Shown here piece after piece: positions 1 through 7,440 of a DNA stretch of 64,000 nucleotides. Within the stretch, counting starts at the first letter, position 1. The number at the start of each line of letters is the position of its first letter. Below the pieces are notes generated by a model. The model had not been told where the DNA came from. It made no database searches and saw only the letters and a list, made by a program, of their open reading frames with translations. The translations under genes and the position numbers were made by a program. Source of the DNA: UBA5078 sp040384465 (GTDB lineage: Bacteria > Pseudomonadota > Gammaproteobacteria > Pseudomonadales > Pseudohongiellaceae); NCBI GenBank assembly GCA_040384465.1, contig JAZKJF010000019.1, forward strand, positions 1 to 64,000, in the 5' to 3' direction.

Positions 1-83
1 CTCGGCCGCTGTGACCGTCCTGAGCCATGGATGGCGAAGGCGAGCCCCCATGGATGGGTTCACGGCGTGTCACAGCGGCCGAG
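1..83. repeat. Palindromic intergenic repeat (REP/MITE-like) 3' of serA
   Basis: Bases 1-15 (CTCGGCCGCTGTGAC) and 69-83 are perfect inverted repeats. Between them a 10-base direct repeat, CCATGGATGG, occurs at 25-34 and 48-57. The unit could fold into one long stem-loop. It lies 36 bases past the serA stop codon, so it may also serve as a 3' transcript end. From memory, short palindromic elements built around CCATGGATGG are scattered between genes in many gammaproteobacteria; membership in such a family was not tested. The left end may extend beyond the window. Confidence 0.7.
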
Positions 84-119
84 AGACCACCCGCTTCCGG
101 GCACTGACGATTTCAAAAA

Positions 120-1298
120 TTAAAGAACAGTTACCTTAATGACGTCCTGGATGGCGGCAATTTCCGCCAAAGCTGCATCGGACGGCCGGGTCGCCACATC
201 GATCAGATTGTAGGCGACCTCGTTGCGGCTCTTGTTGATCATGTCCACTACGTTGATGTTCTGATCCGCGAGCACTGACAGAATCTGCCCCAGCATCTTC
301 GGCACATTCTTGTTGCTGATCGCCAGACGCGTGCCTTTCTGGGCATTACGTGCGCGATCCAGGCTGATGCTCGGGAAATTCACCGAATTCTTGATGTTGC
401 CGTTTTCCAGGAAATCCATCAGCTGATCGGCTGCCATGACGGCACAGTTCTCTTCAGCCTCATCGGTGCTGGCACCGATATGCGGCATCAGGATCACGTC
501 GTCACGACCGATCAGTTCCGCGCAGGGAAAGTCTGCCACATACATACGTAGCTGCTTGTTGTTCAGACCGGCGACGATTGCTTCGGTGTTGACGATCTCA
601 TCGCGTGAAAAGTTCAGCAGGCACAGGCCCGGTTTCATCGCGGCGACCATGTCGGCGTTGATCAGGTTGCGAGTCGCTTCCATGACCGGCAGATGCAGGG
701 TCACGAAATCGGAGTTAGCCAGCAGCGCCGTGATGTTCTCGATTTTGCGCACCTGATTGGGCAAACGCCAGGCGGCGTCGACAGACAGCGCGGGGTCATA
801 GCCCAGCACTGTCATGCCCAGACCAATCGCCATCTCGGCGACCAGTGAGCCAATGGCACCCAGACCGATGATGCCCAGCGTCTTGCCGGCGATCTCGCCG
901 CCCTTGAAGCGGATCTTCTCCTGCTCCAACAGCTTGGACATGGCGGCGTTGTCTTTCATGTCGGTCAGTGAATTCACGTAGGCGATGCCCGGCAAGATGC
1001 CGCGTGAAGACAGCAACAGACCGCACAGCACCAGCTCTTTCACGGCATTGGCATTGGCCCCCGGCGTATTGAAGACGACGATACCGTGCTCAGTGTAAGT
1101 GGCGACCGGGACATTGTTGACACCAGCGCCCGCACGCGCGACAGCCTTCAGGTTCGGGTTGACATCAGTGTCCTGCAGTTTGTGGCTGCGTACCAGAATG
1201 GCATCGGAACCGGCAATGCCCGGACCGACTTCGTAAGTACTGGGAAAGCGTACGAGGCCTTTGCTGGAGATCTGGTTGAATGTCTGAATCTTGAACAT
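120..1298 (-). CDS. serA: D-3-phosphoglycerate dehydrogenase (short, ACT-containing form)
   Basis: Catalyses NAD-dependent oxidation of 3-phosphoglycerate to 3-phosphohydroxypyruvate, the first step of serine synthesis in the cytosol. The 392-residue product has the D-2-hydroxyacid dehydrogenase layout: a substrate-binding part with RAGAGVNNV near residue 55, a Rossmann NAD site GLGAIGSLVAEM near 145, the catalytic Arg in NFSRDEIVN near 230, and the catalytic His in MPHIGAST near 272. The last ~75 residues form an ACT domain (NKNVPKMLGQILSVL), the usual site of serine feedback control. At under 400 residues it lacks the extra intervening domain of long SerA enzymes. It stands alone, with no serC or serB beside it. 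The stop codon is at 120-122. Confidence 0.95.
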   Translation of the reverse strand: MFKIQTFNQISSKGLVRFPSTYEVGPGIAGSDAILVRSHKLQDTDVNPNLKAVARAGAGVNNVPVATYTEHGIVVFNTPGANANAVKELVLCGLLLSSRGILPGIAYVNSLTDMKDNAAMSKLLEQEKIRFKGGEIAGKTLGIIGLGAIGSLVAEMAIGLGMTVLGYDPALSVDAAWRLPNQVRKIENITALLANSDFVTLHLPVMEATRNLINADMVAAMKPGLCLLNFSRDEIVNTEAIVAGLNNKQLRMYVADFPCAELIGRDDVILMPHIGASTDEAEENCAVMAADQLMDFLENGNIKNSVNFPSISLDRARNAQKGTRLAISNKNVPKMLGQILSVLADQNINVVDMINKSRNEVAYNLIDVATRPSDAALAEIAAIQDVIKVTVL

Positions 1299-1600
1299 CG
1301 TCGCTACCTTGCTGTCTCTGAAGTGTTGCTGAAGTTGCTGAGGATGCGCGACGGATCATCTACCGCGTCTAAGCCCTGGGCGAATACGGGAGCTCTGGGG
1401 ACAAGGAAGTGGATCAAAATGGGTGCGCGCGTGAAATTTTAAAAGGCGCACTTTATATCCTGAAACGGCCTTTAAAGCCAGCGTTGCGTTGTGGTCTGCA
1501 GCGCTGAAACCAGTGTCAGGAGCCGCATGCAGAGCGGTTTTCGCTGACCGGTAAACGGGCTATCATGCCAGCTGCGAGCACAAACGGCGGGTCAGGAACG
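1299..1600. other. Intergenic region between divergent serA and the MBL-fold gene
   Basis: About 300 bases without a convincing gene. The minus strand has a TATAAA-like -10 candidate at 1452-1457 that could serve serA, but no good -35 element was found. On the plus strand an in-frame ATG at 1565 precedes the MBL gene but has no ribosome binding site; the ATG at 1601 with AGGA upstream is preferred. No repeats or strong hairpins were seen. Confidence 0.4.
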
Positions 1601-2506
1601 ATGTCAGAATTAAGGGTGGGTGAGGCTGTTCCTGTGGGGAGTGGCCGAGTACCGGTACACCGCGTGTTGGCTCGTAACGCCAGCCAGATGACCGGCCCCG
1701 GAACCAACAGTTACCTGCTGGGAGCCCGGCGTCTCGCGCTGGTGGATCCCGGCCCCGCCGACTCTCTTCACACTGAGACCATTCTCAATATTCTGAATGG
1801 CCGCCCGCTGGATTGGATATTTGTCACTCACACTCATAGCGATCACGCGCCGGGAACTGCCTTTCTGCAAGCGCGCACCGGTGCTCAGGTTGTTGGTCTT
1901 GCCGCTCCTGCCTCGCGCCCGGGCATTGGGCATCACGACCAGACCTTTGTCCCCGCACGTCTCTACCATGATGACGAAGTCATCGACTGCGGAGAGTTCC
2001 GGATGCGCCTTGTGCACACGCCAGGGCATGCCTCCAATCATCTGTGTTTCTTGCTGGAAGAGGAGGAAATGCTCTTCACCGGGGATCACATTCTGGAAGG
2101 GACGACGCCTGTAATTTTGCCTCCCGACGGCAATATGCGCGACTACCTGAATTCATTGCGCCGCCTCCAGTCCTTGTCGTTGCGCTCGCTGGCGCCGGGG
2201 CATGGTCGATTGCTGGAGAATCCGCAGTCAGCGATCGAGACGCTGATTCGTCACCGCTTGCGGCGCGAAGCGAAGGCACTCAAGGTGCTGAGTTTGCTGA
2301 GCGTTACCACAGGGCCGATGACCCTGGAGGCATTGACTCCGACAGTGTATGACGACATTCCCGCCGCATTGTTGCCGCTGGCGCAGCGCACTTTGCTTGC
2401 TCATCTGTTGAAACTCGAAGAGGATGGCAGGGTCGCTTGCCCGGATGGACGCTGGCGCGTTACCCCCGGTGGCGCGTCACAGGATGCTACAAATCATGAC
2501 AGTTGA
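1601..2506 (+). CDS. MBL-fold metallo-hydrolase (LACTB2-like)
   Basis: A 301-residue metallo-beta-lactamase-fold hydrolase. The zinc ligands are visible: THTHSDHAPG near residue 80 (the HxHxDH motif), HTPGHASNHLCF near 140, TGDHILEG near 165, and APGHGRLLE near 205. The C-terminal ~80 residues (HRLRREAKALKVL onward) resemble the winged-helix tail of the LACTB2/beta-lactamase-like protein 2 group, some of which are nucleases, while others act on thioesters. The substrate here is unknown. The start at 1601 is preferred over the in-frame ATG at 1565 because AGGA lies just upstream. The 3' end overlaps the next gene by about 11 bases, suggesting translational coupling. Confidence 0.85.
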   Translation: MSELRVGEAVPVGSGRVPVHRVLARNASQMTGPGTNSYLLGARRLALVDPGPADSLHTETILNILNGRPLDWIFVTHTHSDHAPGTAFLQARTGAQVVGLAAPASRPGIGHHDQTFVPARLYHDDEVIDCGEFRMRLVHTPGHASNHLCFLLEEEEMLFTGDHILEGTTPVILPPDGNMRDYLNSLRRLQSLSLRSLAPGHGRLLENPQSAIETLIRHRLRREAKALKVLSLLSVTTGPMTLEALTPTVYDDIPAALLPLAQRTLLAHLLKLEEDGRVACPDGRWRVTPGGASQDATNHDS

Positions 2507-2798
2507 TGAGGGATCGGACGGCCACACATTGTCACTATGGTTCGTCTATCTGATTCTCTGTGGTGATGGTTCGCTGTATACCGGCATCACCACAGACGTG
2601 GAGCGCAGGCTCCAGGAACATCGGCAGGGCGCTCCCCGGGGTGCGCGTTACTTGCGCGGCCGGGGGCCTCTGCAGCTGGTGTATCAATGCTCCGCCACGG
2701 ATCGCTCGCAGGCATCCGTGCTGGAATGCAGGATCAAGCGCCTGTCAAAGCTCCAGAAGCAGCGCCTGATCGCCGGGGAGCTGGAGTTGACGGTTTAG
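2496..2798 (+). CDS. GIY-YIG nuclease superfamily protein (YhbQ/UPF0213-like)
   Basis: A ~100-residue single-domain GIY-YIG protein. The signature appears as VYLILCGDGSLYTGITTDVE followed by RRLQEH, with the family Arg present and a C-terminal basic helix (ECRIKRLSKLQKQRLI) typical of the UPF0213 group. E. coli YhbQ is the best-known relative; DNA nuclease activity has been reported for this family but the role is poorly defined. The ATG at 2496 is chosen because AGGA lies about 11 bases upstream; ATGs at 2484 and 2424 are in frame but sit deeper inside the MBL gene. It overlaps the end of that gene and probably shares its transcript. Confidence 0.85.
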   Translation: MTVDEGSDGHTLSLWFVYLILCGDGSLYTGITTDVERRLQEHRQGAPRGARYLRGRGPLQLVYQCSATDRSQASVLECRIKRLSKLQKQRLIAGELELTV

Positions 2799-2862
2799 CT
2801 CACCAGAACAACAGACATAAGAACAACAAATAAGAACGAAGCAACAGGAAGGACGAAAGCAA

Positions 2863-3357
2863 ATGGCTACCAAAGTAAGTGACTGGATGAACCTGATGTC
2901 GAGCATCGCGGTCATCATGGGCATCGTATTTCTGGGGATGGAAGTACGGCAGAACACCAACATGATGCGTTCTCAGACTCGTGATTCCATCTCCGCGAAG
3001 CAGATGATGTTCTCGGAATGGGTGACCAACGAGATGGACCTTGCGGTGACCATCGCCAAGGCCAACGCCGGGGTCCCTCTCGAACCGGGCGAGCGCATCA
3101 TGCATGCCTACTTCATGGCGGGTAACTGGCGAGAATGGGAGAACTCCTACTATCAGTTCCAGCAAGGTCTGTTTGATCGTGATGAATTCGAACCACGCAT
3201 GGAACGCTGGCGCAGTACTATGCGCGTCGAGAGTGTTCGGGACATGTGGGTAGCCACGCGAATGAACTACGCGCCAGCCTTCCGTGCAGAGGTGGACAGG
3301 ATAGTAGAGTCCCATGCGAACACGCCCAACCAGCCGACCGATGTGGTCGTTCCTTGA
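2863..3357 (+). CDS. Hypothetical membrane-anchored protein
   Basis: Function not recognised. The 164-residue product begins with a short polar segment and one hydrophobic helix (residues ~10-27, MSSIAVIMGIVFLGMEV), followed by RQNTNMMRSQT and a soluble, Trp- and Met-rich helical domain. The pattern of one transmembrane helix, then an 'RQNT' turn and a ~130-residue helical region, recalls an uncharacterised family I associate with marine proteobacteria; this is recollection, not a search result. AGGA at 2847-2850 lies about 12 bases before the ATG. The upstream gap (2799-2862) is purine-rich, with AAGAACAACA-like repetitions. It is co-directional with both neighbours. Confidence 0.65.
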   Translation: MATKVSDWMNLMSSIAVIMGIVFLGMEVRQNTNMMRSQTRDSISAKQMMFSEWVTNEMDLAVTIAKANAGVPLEPGERIMHAYFMAGNWREWENSYYQFQQGLFDRDEFEPRMERWRSTMRVESVRDMWVATRMNYAPAFRAEVDRIVESHANTPNQPTDVVVP

Positions 3358-3380
3358 TAACCTGGGCCACGGGAGGATGA

Positions 3381-4358
3381 ATGACCACAGTACCAGAGGT
3401 GGGTGAGATCAAAGTTCCAGTAGGGATCAGCAGCTGTCTGCTGGGTGAAAAGGTCCGTTTTGACGGCCAGCATCAGTTGGATTCTTACATCGAAAAGACG
3501 CTCGGCGTGTACTTTGAGTTTCGCGCCTTCTGCCCGGAAGTGGCCATCGGGCTGGGTATTCCACGTCGCCCGATCCGCTTGATCGCCGTGCGTAATGGAG
3601 ACGAGGAACAGATCCGTTGTGTCTCTACGGTCGATGATCAGCTCGAATACACTCAGGCCCTGACTGACTGTGCCGACGAGCAGCAATCCTGGCAACACGC
3701 GCTGTGCGGCTACATCCTCAAGAAGTCGTCGCCCAGTTGTGGCATGGAGCGCGTGAAGGTCTACGATGGCGCCCGTCCGCGCCGCGATGGTGTCGGTATC
3801 TACGCCTCCACGCTCATGAAGAACTTTCCCGACCTGCCTGTCGAAGAAGAGGGGCGGCTGGGGGATTTCGTGCTACGGGAAAATTTCATCCAGCGCGTTT
3901 ATGTGATGTATCGATGGAAAGCGCTGCAACGTGAAAGGCTGACGGTCGGAGGACTGGTCCAATTTCATGCCCGCCACAAACTGATTCTGATGAGTCACTG
4001 CCAGAAGACCTACCGTTCCCTCGGCCCACTGGTGGCCAGTGCCAATCGCAGCAATCTCGCCGAGATCAGTGGTCGTTATATTCATGAGCTGATGACAGCT
4101 CTCAAGGTGAAGGCGACGCGCGGCAATCACGTCAATGTGCTGCAGCACATTCAAGGCTATCTGAAGCAACAGCTGGACGCGGACGACAAGGCCGAACTCA
4201 GCGAATCCATCGCCCAATACCTGCGCGGTCAGGTGCCGCTGATCGTGCCGATCACACTGCTCAATCATCACTTCCGTCGTCATCCCAACGACTACATTCG
4301 CGATTCCTGGTACATGCGACCGTATCCTGCCGAAATGAGCCTGCAAAACGATATTTGA
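3381..4358 (+). CDS. DUF523-DUF1722 (YbgA-type) fusion protein
   Basis: A 325-residue protein with two known domains of unknown function. Residues ~10-155 match DUF523: VGISSCLLGEKVRFDG at the start, FCPEVAIGLGIPRRPIRL near 50, and KKSSPSCGMERVKVYD near 115, whose conserved Cys residues could bind a metal or cluster. Residues ~195-310 match DUF1722, the domain found alone in E. coli YbgA (LVQFHARHKLILMSH, ending YIRDSWYMRPYP). In many gammaproteobacteria this gene lies next to DNA photolyase; no photolyase is present here. The start codon lies a few bases after GGGAGGATGA. Confidence 0.85.
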   Translation: MTTVPEVGEIKVPVGISSCLLGEKVRFDGQHQLDSYIEKTLGVYFEFRAFCPEVAIGLGIPRRPIRLIAVRNGDEEQIRCVSTVDDQLEYTQALTDCADEQQSWQHALCGYILKKSSPSCGMERVKVYDGARPRRDGVGIYASTLMKNFPDLPVEEEGRLGDFVLRENFIQRVYVMYRWKALQRERLTVGGLVQFHARHKLILMSHCQKTYRSLGPLVASANRSNLAEISGRYIHELMTALKVKATRGNHVNVLQHIQGYLKQQLDADDKAELSESIAQYLRGQVPLIVPITLLNHHFRRHPNDYIRDSWYMRPYPAEMSLQNDI

Positions 4359-4376
4359 TGGCGTGCCCGTTATATT

Positions 4377-4406
4377 TTGTCTGCGCCCCCGCCGCGAGGC
4401 TATAAT
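4377..4406 (+). promoter_or_regulatory. Sigma-70-type promoter candidate for proA
   Basis: TTGTCT (4377-4382) and a perfect TATAAT (4401-4406) are separated by 18 bases, about 40 bases ahead of the proA start. It lies in the gap after the DUF523-DUF1722 gene, the natural place for a promoter driving proA-nadD and possibly the genes beyond. Confidence 0.6.
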
Positions 4407-4444
4407 GCCCGCTTTTCAAGGGACACGGCTTCGGAACAGCGGTA

Positions 4445-5713
4445 ATGGCAACAATTCTGGATATAGACACCTACATGACGACGCTCGGCCAGCAGGCACG
4501 GGCGGCGGCACGCATGACAGCGCGGGCGACAACGGCGCAGAAGAATGCGGCGTTGCTGGCCATGGTGGACAGCATACAGCGACACCGTAATCAGCTGGGC
4601 CTGGAGAATCAGAAAGACCTCGCTGCCGGACGTGAGAAAGGGCTGGATGCGGCCATGCTGGATCGTTTGGAACTGACTCCCGCTCGTATCGACGGCATGA
4701 TCGAAGGGCTGCGTCAGGTCGCGGAGCTGCCGGACCCGGTCGGTGAGATTACTGACATGCGTTTTCGTCCGTCCGGCATTCAAGTCGGCAAGATGCGCGT
4801 GCCACTGGGCGTGGTCGGCATGATTTACGAATCGCGTCCCAACGTCACTTGTGAGGCGGCCAGCCTGTGTCTGAAATCCGGCAATGCCGTCATCCTGCGT
4901 GGCGGCTCTGAAGCCCTTCGTTCCAATCATGCGATTGCGGCCTGTATTGCTGAAGGGTTGCGAGAAGCGGGAATTACCGAGCACGCCGTGCAGGTCGTGG
5001 CGACGACTGACCGTGCGGCGGTTGGCAAATTGATTACCATGCCTGCCTTTGTGGACGTGATCGTCCCGCGTGGTGGCAAGTCGCTGGTCGAGCGCATCAG
5101 CAGCGAGGCGCGCGTTCCGGTGATCAAACATCTGGATGGCAACTGTCACGTGTATATCGATGACCGTGCGGACTTGGACAAAGCCTTCAACGTTGCTGTG
5201 AATGCCAAGACGCATCGTTATGGCACCTGCAACACCATGGAGTCTCTGTTGGTCGCGGAAGGCGTTGCGGCCGCAGTGTTGCCGAGACTGGCGACGGCTT
5301 ATCGTGCGGCGGGTGTCGAAATGCGTGGCTGCGAGAAAACGCGGGCCTTGATTGATGATGCGACCCTGGCGACTGAAGAAGACTGGGGCACCGAGTACCT
5401 TGCCCCGATCCTGTCGATTCGTGTGGTAGCTGATCTCGACGAAGCAATGGCGCATATTGCGCGTTACAGCTCCGCTCACACCGAAGCGATCATCACTGAA
5501 GATATTGGCCGTGCGCAGCGTTTCCTGCGCGAAGTGGATTCCAGTTCCGTGATGGTCAATGCCTCGACCCGCTTCGCCGATGGTTTTGAATATGGCCTGG
5601 GCGCGGAGATCGGTATCTCCACGGACAAACTGCATGCTCGCGGTCCGGTCGGGCTGGAGGGGCTGACGTCCCAGAAATACATCGTGTTAGGCGACGGGCA
5701 TATCCGGAAATGA
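4445..5713 (+). CDS. proA: Gamma-glutamyl phosphate reductase
   Basis: Reduces gamma-glutamyl phosphate to glutamate-5-semialdehyde with NADPH, the second step of proline synthesis. The 422-residue length is typical. Family marks include GVVGMIYESRPNVTCEAASL near residue 120, LRGGSEALRSNHAI near 155, the catalytic Cys in HRYGTCNTMESLL near 262, and the C-terminal EIGISTDKLHARGPVGLEGL. proB is not adjacent. The last four bases overlap the nadD start (ATGA), so the two genes are translationally coupled. Confidence 0.97.
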   Translation: MATILDIDTYMTTLGQQARAAARMTARATTAQKNAALLAMVDSIQRHRNQLGLENQKDLAAGREKGLDAAMLDRLELTPARIDGMIEGLRQVAELPDPVGEITDMRFRPSGIQVGKMRVPLGVVGMIYESRPNVTCEAASLCLKSGNAVILRGGSEALRSNHAIAACIAEGLREAGITEHAVQVVATTDRAAVGKLITMPAFVDVIVPRGGKSLVERISSEARVPVIKHLDGNCHVYIDDRADLDKAFNVAVNAKTHRYGTCNTMESLLVAEGVAAAVLPRLATAYRAAGVEMRGCEKTRALIDDATLATEEDWGTEYLAPILSIRVVADLDEAMAHIARYSSAHTEAIITEDIGRAQRFLREVDSSSVMVNASTRFADGFEYGLGAEIGISTDKLHARGPVGLEGLTSQKYIVLGDGHIRK

Positions 5714-6372
5714 CACTGCAGGCGGCAGGTTCCGCACGTCGGATCGGGGTGATGGGAGGCATGTTCGATCCTGTTCACAACGGACACCTGGCGGTGGCTC
5801 TTGCCGCTGTGCAGGCGCTGGGATTGGATGAGTTGCGCCTGGTGCCATGTCATCTTCCGAATCATCGTGCTCCCGCCGCTGCGTCGGCACAGGAGCGTCT
5901 GGCGATGTTGCGCCTGGCGGTGGAGGTCGATGATCGGTTGCGAGTCGATGATCGCGAGTGCCGACGTTCCGGCATCTCGTACACGGTAGACACGCTGACA
6001 TCGCTGCGTGCCGAGTTTGATTCCGCTGTGTTGGTGCTGGTGATGGGGGCGGACGCGTTTGCGAGTCTGCCGAGCTGGCAGCGCTGGCAGGAGATTTTCG
6101 GACTGGCCAATGTGCTGGTCGTGAGCAGACCGGGTGTACTCAAGACGTTGCCGGCGTCTTTGCAGGCAGAGCTGACGCAGCGCCAGGTTGCCTCTTCTGC
6201 ACAGTTGTGCGAACAAAGACAGGGCAGCATTCTGCTTCTCAATGATTTGCAGTGGGATATTTCGTCGACCCAGGTGCGCGAAGAGTTGCGTCGACCTCAT
6301 GGTGCCGTCGCACTGCTGCCGCTGGAGGTTTCAAGTTATATCCGGACGCAGGGGCTGTATGCGCAGGATTGA
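5710..6372 (+). CDS. nadD: Nicotinate-nucleotide adenylyltransferase
   Basis: Transfers AMP from ATP to nicotinate mononucleotide to form deamido-NAD, the penultimate step of NAD synthesis; nadE, the last step, is at 48.2 kb. The nucleotidyltransferase signature GGMFDPVHNGHL is at residues ~16-27 and the C-terminal ISSTQVRE motif near 180 closes the ATP site. The 220-residue length is normal. It starts inside the proA stop codon and precedes rsfS, the order seen in many gammaproteobacteria. Confidence 0.96.
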   Translation: MTLQAAGSARRIGVMGGMFDPVHNGHLAVALAAVQALGLDELRLVPCHLPNHRAPAAASAQERLAMLRLAVEVDDRLRVDDRECRRSGISYTVDTLTSLRAEFDSAVLVLVMGADAFASLPSWQRWQEIFGLANVLVVSRPGVLKTLPASLQAELTQRQVASSAQLCEQRQGSILLLNDLQWDISSTQVREELRRPHGAVALLPLEVSSYIRTQGLYAQD

Positions 6373-6409
6373 TGGAAGAATTTTGCACGTTGGACACATT
6401 GGATTATTT

Positions 6410-6441
6410 AGCTTTTGATCGTTTAAGCTTTTGATCGTTTA
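6410..6441. repeat. Perfect tandem duplication of a 16-base unit
   Basis: The unit AGCTTTTGATCGTTTA occurs twice without a gap, at 6410-6425 and 6426-6441, in the nadD-rsfS spacer. It lies about 37 bases before the rsfS start codon and could affect the leader of that message. Confidence 0.85.
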
Positions 6442-6477
6442 AACAATACCGCAACACTACATAAGGATTACGACAGT

Positions 6478-6876
6478 TTGAATACAACACAATTATCGGT
6501 TTTGGCAGTCAAGGCACTCGAAGACATCAAGGGGCAGGATATCCTCTGCTTGAACGTGCAGAAGCTGACCCAGATTACAGACTACATGATCATCGTGACC
6601 GGCACGTCCACGACCCATCTGCGCTCCATGGCCGATGAGCTGGGCAAGCAGGTAAAGGCGAGTGGTCAGCGCGTGGTGGGTGAAGAAGGCAGAGAGCAGG
6701 CGGAATGGATTCTGGTCGATCTCGGCGGCGTGGTGGCTCACATCATGCTGGCACGCACTCGTGCGCTCTACAGTCTGGAAGATTTGTGGAATTTCGATTC
6801 CACTCTTCCTGCCGCTGTCGAGCGCAAGCCCAGAGCAAAAGCGAAAGCCAAAAGCGAGAGCGAAAATCAGGAATGA
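6478..6876 (+). CDS. rsfS: Ribosomal silencing factor
   Basis: Binds ribosomal protein L14 on the 50S subunit and blocks subunit joining when nutrients are scarce. The 132-residue product carries the DUF143/Iojap fold: ILCLNVQKLTQITDYMIIVTGTSTTHLRSMAD near residues 20-55 and the signature EWILVDLGGVVAHIML near 80. The tail (KPRAKAKAKSESENQE) is Lys-rich and longer than in E. coli. The start is TTG, with AAGGA about ten bases upstream. The 3' end overlaps rlmH by four bases (ATGA), the common rsfS-rlmH coupling. Confidence 0.95.
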   Translation: MNTTQLSVLAVKALEDIKGQDILCLNVQKLTQITDYMIIVTGTSTTHLRSMADELGKQVKASGQRVVGEEGREQAEWILVDLGGVVAHIMLARTRALYSLEDLWNFDSTLPAAVERKPRAKAKAKSESENQE

Positions 6877-7343
6877 AGGTTAACCTCGTCACCGTCGGCA
6901 CACGCATGCCTTCCTGGGTAGACGAGGGGATCGCAGAGTACAGCAAGCGCTTGCCTGCGGATTTCGCGCTCAGTGTCACCGAGGTGCCACTGGGCAAGCG
7001 CGGCAAAGGCCTCGATGTCGCACAGGCGATGCGCAAGGAAAGCGATGCGCTGTTGGCTAGAGTACGCCCCGGTGATCATGTGATCGCACTGGATGTGGAA
7101 GGGAAGACACTGAGCACCGAGGCGATGGCGAAGCGAGTGGATGCCATCCGCATGGATGGCCATAATCTCGTGTTGCTCGTGGGGGGTCCGGATGGACTCG
7201 ATGCAGCGTGTCTGCAGCGGGCAGATGAAAAATGGTCGCTGTCGGCGTTAACATTGCCGCACCCATTGGTTAGAATTCTCGTTGCTGAACAGATCTACCG
7301 GATATGGAGTATTCTCAACGCGCATCCTTACCACCGGGCGTGA
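6873..7343 (+). CDS. rlmH: 23S rRNA (pseudouridine-1915-N3)-methyltransferase
   Basis: A SPOUT-class enzyme that uses S-adenosylmethionine to methylate pseudouridine 1915 of 23S rRNA in helix 69. The 156-residue product has the normal length. It shows MKVNLVTVGTRMPSW at the N-terminus, the knotted SAM-binding segment LVLLVGGPDGL near residue 100, and the C-terminal LPHPLVRILVAEQIYRIWS followed by HPYHRA. The ATG at 6873 overlaps the rsfS stop; an open frame continuing upstream to 6705 is only the shadow of rsfS. Confidence 0.96.
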   Translation: MKVNLVTVGTRMPSWVDEGIAEYSKRLPADFALSVTEVPLGKRGKGLDVAQAMRKESDALLARVRPGDHVIALDVEGKTLSTEAMAKRVDAIRMDGHNLVLLVGGPDGLDAACLQRADEKWSLSALTLPHPLVRILVAEQIYRIWSILNAHPYHRA

Positions 7344-7440
7344 GAGGTGATCCTTCACAGCGCCATTAAACTAAAACAGAATTTGTTTGTCTTAGGGTGA
7401 GTCCATCCGCAACCCTGAAAGGTAAGGACCTCAAAAAAGT

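Noticed and set aside
4400..5635. 411-codon open frame on the minus strand
   Set aside because: Antisense shadow of proA, with no motif or start signal.
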